From Shewanella livingstonensis (GTDB lineage: Bacteria; Pseudomonadota; Gammaproteobacteria; Enterobacterales; Shewanellaceae): a stretch of DNA of 64,000 nucleotides. The translations under genes were made by a program, and so were the position numbers. The DNA lies in assembly GCF_003855395.1 (NCBI RefSeq), contig NZ_CP034015.1, positions 3,296,001 through 3,360,000 on the forward strand, written 5' to 3'. Positions 57,047 to 64,000 of the stretch are shown here, one piece after another. Position 1 is the stretch's first letter. Every line of letters starts with the position of its first letter. The notes beneath the pieces were generated by a model, which had not been told where the DNA came from, ran no database searches, and saw only the letters and a program-made list of their open reading frames with translations.

Positions 57047-57070
57047 AAGCCCATTAATTTGGGCTTTTTT
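57047..57070 (+). terminator. Terminator of the lapGD operon
   Basis: AAGCCC and GGGCTT arms around ATTAATTT, followed by a T-run, 40 bases after the stop of the small secreted protein gene. Confidence 0.85.
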
Positions 57071-57162
57071 GTGGGTGTTTGTAAGGGAAGGTTCTAGGTA
57101 CGAGATCCTGGGTTCTGGGTACGAGATCATAGGTTCTAGGTAAAGCTGTCGCCCCACCCGCG

Positions 57163-58555
57163 CGTCATCCCTGAGTGCTTGTATCAGGGATCCAGGTGTT
57201 GCTGTTGACCTTGTGCAAAAGCCAACACCTGGATTCCGGCTCAAAAGCGTTGCCGGAACGACGTTGTAGTGGGCGTTGTTTGAATATTGCCCTATGCCGT
57301 CATCTTCAAATGCTTTAGTTGGGGATCCAGGTGTTTCTCTAATCTGTCATCTCTGAGATCTGTTATCAGGGATCCAGGTGTTTCTCTAATCTGTCATCCC
57401 TGAGATCTGTTATCAGGGATCCAGGTGTTTCTGTTGACCTTGCTTGAGCATTAAAAGCAAAAAGCCAACACCTGGATTCCGGCTCAAAAGCATTGCCGGA
57501 ACGACGTAGTAGTGGGCACCATCTGAATACGAATTAGCAAAAGACGTGGTAGTGGGCATTGTTTGAATACTGCCCTATGCCGTCATCTTCAAATGCTTTA
57601 GTTGGGGATCCAGGTGTTTCTCTAATCTGTCATCCCTGAGTGCTCGTATCAGGTATCCAGGTGTTTCTTTTGACCTTGCTTGAGCATTAAAAGCAAAAAG
57701 CTAACACCTGGATTCCGGCTCAAAAGCGTTGCCGGAACGACGTTGTAGTGGGCGTTGTTTGAATATTGCCCTATGCCGTCATCTTCAAATGCTTTAGTTG
57801 GGGATCCAGGTGTTTCTCTAATCTGTCATCCCTGAGTGCTCGTATCAGGGATCCAGGTGTTTCTTTTGACCTTGTAAAAAAGCAAAAAGCCAACACCTGG
57901 ATTCCGGCTCAAAAGCGTTGCCGGAACGACGTTGTAGTGGGCACCATCTGAATACGAATTAGCAAAAGACGTGGTAGTGGGCATTGTTTGAATACTGCCC
58001 TATGCCGTCATCCTCAAATGCTTTAATTGGGGATCCAGGTGTTTCTTTAATCTGTCATCCCGGAGATCTGTTATCAGGGATCCAGGTGTTTCTGTTGACC
58101 TTGCTTGAGCATTAAAAGCAAAAAGCCAACACCTGGATTCCGGCTCAAAAGCATTGCCGGAACGACGTAGTAGTGGGCACCATCTGAATACGAATTAGCA
58201 AAAGACGTGGTAGTGGGCATTGTTTGAATACTGCCCTATGCCGTCATCCTCAAATGCTTTAATTGGGGATCCAGGTGTTGCTGTTGACCTTGCTTGAGTA
58301 TATAGCGGTTGCCCCACCCGCCCGTCATCCCTGAGTGCTCGTATCAGGGATCCAGGTGTTTCTTTTGACCTTGTAAAAAAGCAAAAAGCTAACACCTGGA
58401 TTCCGGCTCAAAAGCATTGCCGGAACGACGTGGTAGTGGGCTGTGTTTTAATACGAATAGCAAAAGACGGAGTAGTGGGGGTTTGTTTGTATAAAGTAGT
58501 GGTAAGCATTACCTACTAGCGTTGTACTGGGCATGTAGTTGTTGCACCACCCGCA
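57163..58555. repeat. Palindromic repeat cluster 5
   Basis: A dense array of hairpin units, mostly doublets: TCCCTGA-type (loops GTGCTTGTA, GTGCTCGTA or GATCTGTTA), TTCCGGC-type, and variants reading TCCTCAA or TCTTCAA paired with TGGGGAT. Larger blocks recur irregularly, each beginning TGCCCTATGCCGTCATC (about 57289, 57570, 57770, 57992 and 58233). Connectors include GTAGTGGGC and CTGAATACGAATTAGC. The cluster follows the lapGD terminator and runs into the GIY-YIG-bearing element. Confidence 0.88.
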
Positions 58556-59045
58556 CGTCATCCCTGAGTGCTTTTATCAGGGATCCAGGTGTTTCTGTTG
58601 ACCTTGATTAAATATTTAAATTTCGAGGTCTTCCCAACGAGGATTGAACTTTTCAATTAATTGAATTTTCCATTCTCGCTTCCAGTTTTTAAGCTGTTTC
58701 TCTCTGGTAATGGCATTATAGATGTCATCAAATACTTCGTAGTAAACTAACATTTTAATTGAATGTTCTTTGGTAAAGCCATCAGACAAGCCATTTTTAT
58801 GCTCCCAATTTCGTCTGATTAAATCAGACGTCACTCCAGTATAGAGTGTGCCATTGGGCCGATTAGCCATGATGTAAATATATGATTGCTTATCCATAAA
58901 CACTTAACTCAATTAACGTAATCTCAAAATATAGCAGTTAAATGCGAGCTTCGTTGTTCCTTAACAAAATTCAGAATCCTGTTACTGAATGCAAGAACTA
59001 GACACAACACCTGGATTCCGGCTCAAAAGCATTGCCGGAACGACG
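58556..59045. mobile_element. Candidate 490-bp element: palindromic doublet enclosing a GIY-YIG nuclease gene
   Basis: The left end is a TCCCTGA-type hairpin unit starting CGTCATCCCTGAG and ending CCAGGTGTT, followed by CTGTTGACCTTG, the same spacer start as in the 108-bp doublets. The right end is AACACCTGG, a TTCCGGC/GCCGGAA hairpin and GGAACGACG. Where short doublets have about 30 bp of spacer, this one holds the complete nuclease gene. The whole resembles a mobile element whose gene-less derivatives are the short doublets. This is inference from structure; no mobility is shown. Confidence 0.55.
58616..58897 (-). CDS. GIY-YIG nuclease family protein
   Basis: A 93-residue single-domain GIY-YIG protein (COG2827-type). 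The motif appears as YIYIMANRPNGTLYTGVTSD, followed by the catalytic Arg in DLIRRNWEHKNG and the metal-binding Glu in ITREKQLKNWKREW. The C terminus is IEKFNPRWEDL. The ATG at 58897 is chosen; a GTG two codons earlier is also in frame. The catalytic residues are intact. It is flanked on both sides by palindromic repeat units, its stop lying about 23 bases from the left unit. GIY-YIG domains nick or cut DNA in homing, repair and restriction; a role on these hairpins is conjecture. Confidence 0.85.
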   Translation of the reverse strand: MDKQSYIYIMANRPNGTLYTGVTSDLIRRNWEHKNGLSDGFTKEHSIKMLVYYEVFDDIYNAITREKQLKNWKREWKIQLIEKFNPRWEDLEI

Positions 59046-59330
59046 TAGTAGTGGGCGTTGTCGTAATCTTCTTGCTGTCATCCCTGAGTGCTTGTATCAG
59101 GGATCCAGGTGTTTATTTTGACCTTGCTTGGGCATTAAAAGCAAAAAACAAACACCTGGATTCCGGCTCAACAGCATTGCAGGACGACGTGGTAGTGGGC
59201 GTTGTTTGTATGAAGTAGTGGTAAGCATTACCTACTAGTGTTGTACTGGGCATGCAAGTGTTGCCCCACCCGCCCGTCATCCCTGAGTGCTTGTATCAGG
59301 GATCCAGGTGTTTCATTTGACTTACCGCTT
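59046..59330. repeat. Palindromic repeat cluster 6, including a copy of the left flank of the nuclease element
   Basis: One doublet (about 59079-59187, with a damaged right hairpin) is followed by a stretch (TGAAGTAGTGGTAAGCATTA, CCTACTAG, GTTGTACTGGGCATG, CCACCCGC) and another TCCCTGA-type unit at about 59274-59311. The stretch repeats the sequence at 58482-58555 in the same orientation. The array stops about 20 bases before the stop codon of the methionine gamma-lyase gene. Confidence 0.85.
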
Positions 59331-59341
59331 GTATAATTTAA

Positions 59342-60526
59342 CTACAGCAATGCTTGTTCTATGTCTGCTATTAAGTCTTGTACATTCTCTAAGCCGACTG
59401 AGATACGCAGTAGGTTGTCAGTGATGCCTGCGGCGAGTCGAGCTTCTGGAGTGTAGGGTGAATGGGTCATTGATGCGGGATGTTGGATCAGCGATTCAGC
59501 ATCACCTAAGCTTACAGCAATAGTGAATAGCCCTAAGCGATTAACAAAATTGATTGCGTCTTGCTTATTGCCTTTTAGCTCAAATGCAATCACTCCACCG
59601 GCGCGTTTCATTTGATTGCCGATGAATCGATGGCCTTGATGATGGCTTAGACCTGGGTAAAAGACCTGGCTGAATTTAGGGTGTTTATCTAAATATTCAG
59701 CTAGTACTTCTGCATTGTCACAATGACGAGTTAAGCGCACGTCTAAGGTTTTTAAGCCGCGTAAAATCAGCCAAGCATCGTGTGGGGAAATAACTCCGCC
59801 AAAGTCTTTTAAGATTTCATACTTTAATCTGTGCATGTGTTCTGCGTTGCCGCACACAATGCCTGCTATGACGTCACCGTGGCCATTTAAATACTTGGTG
59901 GCGCTGTGGATGACCATGTCAATCCCCATGGCTAAAGGCTGTTGTAATAAGGGCGTCATAAAGGTGTTATCGACGATTGACACCAGATTATGCGCTTTAG
60001 CGACATTCGCCATCGCGGTAAGGTCAAACACTTGCAGATGCGGATTGACTGGGGTTTCGCAGAACAAGACTTTGGTGTTTGGCTTAATAGCGGCCTCAAC
60101 TGCGTTCATGTCGGTGAAGTCGACTAATGTACTCGTAATGCCTAAGCGCGTTAGCTGGGTGGTCATTAGCGCGAAGGTACAGCCATAAACAGCTTTAGAC
60201 GCTACGAGATGATCGCCTGCATGTAAATGCGTCAATAATGCGCTTGATACTGCTGCCATACCCGATGCGGTTGCAGCTGCGTCTTCTGCGCCTTCTAGTA
60301 GCGCCATTTTACGTTCAAGTTCCGCTGTGGTTGGGTTACCGAGGCGAGTATAAATGTAACCCGGTTCTTCGCCTGCAAAACGGGCTCCTCCTTGCTCGGC
60401 GCTGTCAAAAACAAAGGTCGCGGTTTGATATAAAGGAGTGGTGAGCGAGCCAAAAGCTTCGCGTTGATGTCCGCCATGAATGGCTAATGTGGCTAAGTTC
60501 CATTTACCTTGATTGTTATTTTGCAT
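59342..60526 (-). CDS. Methionine gamma-lyase (PLP-dependent Cys/Met metabolism enzyme)
   Basis: A 394-residue PLP enzyme of the gamma-family. YTRLGNPTTAELERKMA, SGMAAVSSALL and the PLP Lys in IHSATKYLNGHGDV are conserved. VYGCTFALM carries the Cys that marks methionine gamma-lyases rather than cystathionine enzymes. It would split methionine into methanethiol, ammonia and 2-oxobutyrate. GGGAG lies just before the ATG at 60526, which is preferred over an ATG six codons upstream. Cystathionine gamma-synthase or lyase activity is the main alternative. An AT-rich palindrome lies about 150 bases upstream. Confidence 0.85.
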   Translation of the reverse strand: MQNNNQGKWNLATLAIHGGHQREAFGSLTTPLYQTATFVFDSAEQGGARFAGEEPGYIYTRLGNPTTAELERKMALLEGAEDAAATASGMAAVSSALLTHLHAGDHLVASKAVYGCTFALMTTQLTRLGITSTLVDFTDMNAVEAAIKPNTKVLFCETPVNPHLQVFDLTAMANVAKAHNLVSIVDNTFMTPLLQQPLAMGIDMVIHSATKYLNGHGDVIAGIVCGNAEHMHRLKYEILKDFGGVISPHDAWLILRGLKTLDVRLTRHCDNAEVLAEYLDKHPKFSQVFYPGLSHHQGHRFIGNQMKRAGGVIAFELKGNKQDAINFVNRLGLFTIAVSLGDAESLIQHPASMTHSPYTPEARLAAGITDNLLRISVGLENVQDLIADIEQALL

Positions 60527-60866
60527 TGCTTCTCCCTGCGCCACCTTGTTATGAGTTGTTACCCTCTTTGGGGTTATTGTTGTGGTGGTCGGAATTTAAG
60601 ATACAGCGGAATAAAATATAACCAAGTGATTATTAAAAAATAACTACAGCAACTGATGTAAAAACAATTTTACAAACAATTGTTTGCATCATTTACTTTG
60701 GGGCAATCGTAAATATATTTGAGCTACCCACAGGCGTGCTTAAGGTCAGTTAAGTTATCTGAGTAATGATGATTTACCATTAGAATTATCGTTAACAGGC
60801 GGATAAAGCCAGTTGCTATCTTAAGCCGCTAACATAAACAACTAGCTTAAATAGCAACGATAACCG
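60527..60866. promoter_or_regulatory. Upstream region of methionine gamma-lyase, with a perfect 14-bp palindrome
   Basis: CAAACAATTGTTTG at 60673-60686 is a perfect palindrome about 150 bases before the start codon; GATGTAAAAACAATT just left repeats half of it. It may be an operator; no MetJ-type box is seen. At 60812-60857 inverted arms GTTGCTAT..TTAAGC and GCTTAAATAGCAAC lie past the oleD stop and could form a terminating hairpin. No gene is visible. Confidence 0.35.
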
Positions 60867-61916
60867 TTAGTGCGAGAGCGATTGCTTAAGCTTGTCCATT
60901 CCTTGGTCAATACTCACTAGCGGTTGGTAACCTAAATCTTGTTTGGCAGCGCTGATATCAAAGTAATGGCTGGTTGATAGTTGTCTTGCGACAAAACGCG
61001 TCATGATAGGTTCTTGAGATTTATTGAGTAAACCATATGCTGTTTCGAGCACCACACCTGCGACATAAGCAACACTTGCAGGTACACGTTTGGTTACGGG
61101 TGGTAAATCAACACACGCGAGAATACGATTAAGCATATCTGCCATGGTAATAGGTTGATCATTACTGAGAAAATATGCTTTACCTGCGCACTTAGCATTA
61201 GTGACTAAATCTAACGCTGCTAAAACATGGGCATAAGCAGCATTGTCGACATAAATGGTATCGACCCGTTTATCTTCATGGCCCACGAGCTTTAATCGCC
61301 CTGCCCGTGCACGCTCAATTACTCTAGGCACAAGATGAGGATCGTTTGGTCCCCAAATTAAGTGTGGCCGCAAAGCGGTAGTGTAAAGTTGAGCGGAATT
61401 AGCCGCAAGCACATGTTGCTCTGCTATGGCTTTAGATTCACCATAGTAATTGAGGTATGAGTCTGCGTAAGGTGCAGACTCATTGATGCCGTTTTCATCA
61501 CGTCCGGCAAACGTCACGCTTGGGGTGCTGGTATAGACTAAACGTTTAATATTAAGCGTTTTACAAGCATTGATAATGTTGTTTGCACCATCGACATTGG
61601 GCGAGTAATAGCTTTGTTTACTGCCCCAAACACCTGCCTTTGATGCTACATGAAATACCATGTCGCAACCTTGCATGGCTTGTTTAACGCTTTTGTAGTC
61701 ACTAATATCGCCTTGACGCATATCGACGCCCAGTTCGACTAGTTTAGGATAGTGGCCTCTGGCAAACCCAACTACCTCAATTCCGGCGGCTAATAAACGC
61801 TGACAAAGAGCCAAACCGAGAAAACCACCCGCCCCGGTAACCAACACTTTGCTCACCGACAATGCTAATTGCTTAAGCGCGGTTTGCTCTAGAGGATGTA
61901 ACTCTGTCAGATTCAT
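60867..61916 (-). CDS. oleD: OleD-like NAD(P)-dependent 2-alkyl-3-ketoacid reductase
   Basis: A 349-residue extended short-chain dehydrogenase. KVLVTGAGGFLGLALCQRLL near residue 23 binds NAD(P), YTSTPSVTFAG carries the Ser, and LNYYGESKAIAEQ the Tyr-Lys pair. OleD reduces the 2-alkyl-3-oxo acid made by OleA from two fatty acyl-CoAs. It follows oleC by 44 bases and closes the ole cluster, known in Shewanella to make a polyunsaturated C31 hydrocarbon. A related 3-beta-HSD-type enzyme is the alternative on sequence alone. Confidence 0.9.
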   Translation of the reverse strand: MNLTELHPLEQTALKQLALSVSKVLVTGAGGFLGLALCQRLLAAGIEVVGFARGHYPKLVELGVDMRQGDISDYKSVKQAMQGCDMVFHVASKAGVWGSKQSYYSPNVDGANNIINACKTLNIKRLVYTSTPSVTFAGRDENGINESAPYADSYLNYYGESKAIAEQHVLAANSAQLYTTALRPHLIWGPNDPHLVPRVIERARAGRLKLVGHEDKRVDTIYVDNAAYAHVLAALDLVTNAKCAGKAYFLSNDQPITMADMLNRILACVDLPPVTKRVPASVAYVAGVVLETAYGLLNKSQEPIMTRFVARQLSTSHYFDISAAKQDLGYQPLVSIDQGMDKLKQSLSH

Positions 61917-61960
61917 GCTGATGACCTTATTGATACTTTAAGACGACTTTAAGACGAGGC

Positions 61961-63655
61961 TTATTCTTTCCACTGCTTTTGTGCCCAAACCGCCAGTTTT
62001 TCTCTGAATATTTTTGCGTTATGACGCACGTCGACCGGGAATTGAGGATGAATTAAAAAGCGTCCTATTCCGTCGGTATGCGGATATTGCTCTGCCAACG
62101 TTAATAACTCTTGATACAGAGCTTTAGAGGTTGAGCATACGATGTCTTTTTGTAGTTCAACGCACAATACCGGCACGGTATTATTGCCCACCTTAACACC
62201 CACAATGGCTGAACGTTTTACTTGTGGATGGGTGTTAAATACGCGCTCACACGGTAAGGTGTAAAAGCGTTTGATTCTTTGTTGACCACGCGTAGCATCA
62301 ACAATATGGCCTTTACGACCACACATCCACAGTAAGCCGTTATCGTCTACATACCCCACGTCACCCAAGCGGTGCTTAACGTGTTCACCGTCATTAATTT
62401 TCGCTAACTCAGTGGCATGTTGACGTTGATAATAGGCTTGGCTGACCATTGGGCCGCTCACGACAATCTCGCCAATTTCATTGGTGGCAAGTTTTTTGAC
62501 TTCAGCCCAATGAGGTTGGGCCTTATCTGTGATGGCAATAATATCCACACTTACCGACGATATTGGTTTGCCGACACAAATGCCTTTGCCTTGGTCGGTT
62601 AATTCGCTGGTCGCAAACAATGCGTGGCTGCCGATCATGCTGATGGGCAAAGATTCTGTCGCACCGTAAGAATTAAGCACTTCAACCTGTGGATTGAGCA
62701 TTTGGCTAAAGCGTTTAATCGAGCTAATGGTTGCCGGTGCGCCAGCTGATATGACTCGCTTAACGCTGTTTAGTTTATGCTGAGTTTGCTCGCCTGCTTG
62801 ACCTAAGCGCTCTAACAAGGCTGGGTTAACAAACATGTTGCTGCATTGATATTGTTCTATTGCGGCAAACAAATGAGCAGGATTTGCCGTTATCGGTTTA
62901 CTGGCGTCCATGTCTGGCACAATCGATGCCATGCCAAGCGCAGGGCCAAATAATGAAAACAGCGGAAACGTTGCTAAGTCGCGCTCACCTGGGCTAATGC
63001 CATAATCATGTTTTAGAGCACTGATTTGTGCTTCAAACATGGCGTGGCTGTACACCACGCCTTTTGGGGTACCTGTGCTGCCACTGGTAAATAAAATGGC
63101 CGCCATATCATCTGGTTTTAACAAGGCCATTTCAAAGGGATAAGCCTCATTTCGGCCTATTTCTATAATAGTTTCAAGACTGGTGGCATTGGCTAGCCAA
63201 CGCTGTAAACCTGAACCACCGACATTAATAACCTGTTTAACACTGCCTTTGCCCCAACCCAGTACGCGCCTGGCAATATGTGCTTTAGGGATGCCAATAA
63301 ATACATCGGGCTGAGACTCTTCAAAACACTGCTTAAGATTTTTGATGCCCATACCAGGGTCGACTAAAATCGGAATAATACCCGCTTTAAATAAGCCAAA
63401 GGTTAACGAGAAAAACTCAATGCTTGGGGTGACCATTAACACCGCTTTCATGCCACGCTTGATGCCGTATTGAATAAGCCCTTTGGCAATCATGTTTGAT
63501 TGTTGGTGTAAGGTCGCAAAGTTGATTTCTTGATAATTAAACTGGCCTTGCTTAACGTGTTGCACTGCAACAGCAAGTCCGGCAGGCATAGTTTGCGCAG
63601 CCGTTTTAAGGTGCTGACAGATATTGGCATTAGCAAGTGCAGAGGTTTGAGTCAT
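61961..63655 (-). CDS. oleC: OleC-like AMP-dependent beta-lactone synthetase
   Basis: A 564-residue ANL-superfamily enzyme. The adenylation P-loop [17 protein letters not shown] lies near residue 190. [12 protein letters not shown] is motif A5, and [20 protein letters not shown] contains the conserved Asp and hinge. OleC turns the 2-alkyl-3-hydroxy acid from OleD into a cis-beta-lactone using ATP. It is placed between oleB and oleD. Confidence 0.92.
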   Translation of the reverse strand: MTQTSALANANICQHLKTAAQTMPAGLAVAVQHVKQGQFNYQEINFATLHQQSNMIAKGLIQYGIKRGMKAVLMVTPSIEFFSLTFGLFKAGIIPILVDPGMGIKNLKQCFEESQPDVFIGIPKAHIARRVLGWGKGSVKQVINVGGSGLQRWLANATSLETIIEIGRNEAYPFEMALLKPDDMAAILFTSGSTGTPKGVVYSHAMFEAQISALKHDYGISPGERDLATFPLFSLFGPALGMASIVPDMDASKPITANPAHLFAAIEQYQCSNMFVNPALLERLGQAGEQTQHKLNSVKRVISAGAPATISSIKRFSQMLNPQVEVLNSYGATESLPISMIGSHALFATSELTDQGKGICVGKPISSVSVDIIAITDKAQPHWAEVKKLATNEIGEIVVSGPMVSQAYYQRQHATELAKINDGEHVKHRLGDVGYVDDNGLLWMCGRKGHIVDATRGQQRIKRFYTLPCERVFNTHPQVKRSAIVGVKVGNNTVPVLCVELQKDIVCSTSKALYQELLTLAEQYPHTDGIGRFLIHPQFPVDVRHNAKIFREKLAVWAQKQWKE

Positions 63656-63746
63656 GTGGCTTCATTTTGGGCTAATGTGAATAACGCATATGCTGGCTAA
63701 CGACAATAACGAGCCAATATATAGATAATTTTAGACGATTAAATAG

Positions 63747-63772
63747 CTAAAAGGCTCAAATGAGCCTTTTAG
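63747..63772 (-). terminator. Hairpin between oleB and oleC
   Basis: CTAAAAGGCTC and GAGCCTTTTAG form a perfect stem around AAAT. It lies just past the oleB stop, so part of the transcription may end before oleC; T-rich bases flank the stem. Confidence 0.7.
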
Positions 63773-63779
63773 GGTGTAA

Positions 63780-64000
63780 TTAATTTTTTGCGATAAAGTC
63801 TTTAATTAAGCCAATCACTTCGTCGCTGGCATCTTCAAGAATGTAATGACCGCAGTCAGCAAACTCATGCACCGTGGCGTGAGGCATTCGCTGTCGCCAT
63901 TCTTCTAAAAAATACTTATCGAATACAAAATCTTGTAAACCAAAACAAATCAATGTCGGTACTTCAGCAAACTCGCTTAAGCTATCGCCAATACTAGTCA
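63780..64000 (-). CDS. oleB: OleB-like alpha/beta hydrolase, C-terminal part (cut by window edge)
   Basis: The last 73 codons of a gene that continues past the window. The translated end includes CFGLQDFVFDKYFLEEW and HEFADCGHYILEDASDE, the latter with the catalytic His of the haloalkane dehalogenase-like hydrolases. OleB decarboxylates the beta-lactone from OleC to the final cis-olefin. The assignment rests on the His motif and on the position before oleC and oleD. Confidence 0.75.
   Translation of the reverse strand, partial: TSIGDSLSEFAEVPTLICFGLQDFVFDKYFLEEWRQRMPHATVHEFADCGHYILEDASDEVIGLIKDFIAKN

Noticed and set aside
58616..58897. GIY-YIG gene as a YhbQ-type housekeeping protein
   Set aside because: The sequence after the YTG motif differs from YhbQ and resembles the repeat-linked COG2827 group; the position between hairpin units also argues against a housekeeping locus.

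Overview
The window reads as chromosomal DNA of a marine gammaproteobacterium, most probably Shewanella. The reasons are the block asd-fimV-truA-folC-dedD-cvpA-purF next to pdxB, fabB and mnmC, an oleB-oleC-oleD long-chain olefin cluster, a LapG/LapD biofilm switch, and the moderate A+T-rich base use. This is inference from gene content and order; no rRNA or tRNA gene is visible to confirm it.

Layout. 0.2-9.8 kb holds small redox and detoxification genes: a serine peptidase-like hydrolase, a nitroreductase, a redoxin, ModF, a medium-chain dehydrogenase with a quinol monooxygenase-like partner under a divergent LysR regulator, an HPP membrane protein and an exported MsrA. 10-25.4 kb is housekeeping: topB, trmK-like, the purF to fimV block, asd and pdxB. 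26.6-31.7 kb has fabB, mnmC and galU. 32.9-52.6 kb is an exopolysaccharide locus in two parts. The assembly half (32.9-41.5 kb) has the order of Vibrio vpsL-M-N-O-P-Q. The variable half (41.5-52.6 kb) is A+T-richer and encodes six family-2 glycosyltransferases, a flippase, a polymerase, a pyruvyltransferase-like protein, an epimerase and an acyltransferase. It is preceded by a JUMPstart/ops element, which implies RfaH control. 53.8-57.0 kb is a lapG-lapD-small secreted protein operon with no LapA-type adhesin nearby. 59.3-64 kb has methionine gamma-lyase and the ole genes.

The most unusual layer is a family of palindromic repeats that fills six intergenic clusters (about 25.6-26.5, 30.1-30.8, 31.8-32.9, 39.8-40.1, 57.2-58.6 and 58.6-59.3 kb). 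Each unit is a short hairpin followed by the tail CCAGGTGTT. Units often pair tail-to-tail into doublets of about 108 bp, like REPINs. Stem sequences differ between units but stay self-complementary. A 95-residue GIY-YIG nuclease gene sits exactly in the spacer of one doublet (58556-59045), so the terminal hairpins look like the ends of a 490-bp element carrying a nuclease, with the 108-bp doublets as possible gene-less derivatives. This is the best candidate for an undescribed system here.

Other points: a 50-bp regulatory segment with an ATTATC-N11-GATAAT box is shared by the LysR-adjacent dehydrogenase promoter and the separate redoxin promoter. FimV has 11 copies of an acidic repeat. MnmC has lost its methyltransferase catalytic loop, and ModF has lost its first Walker A motif.
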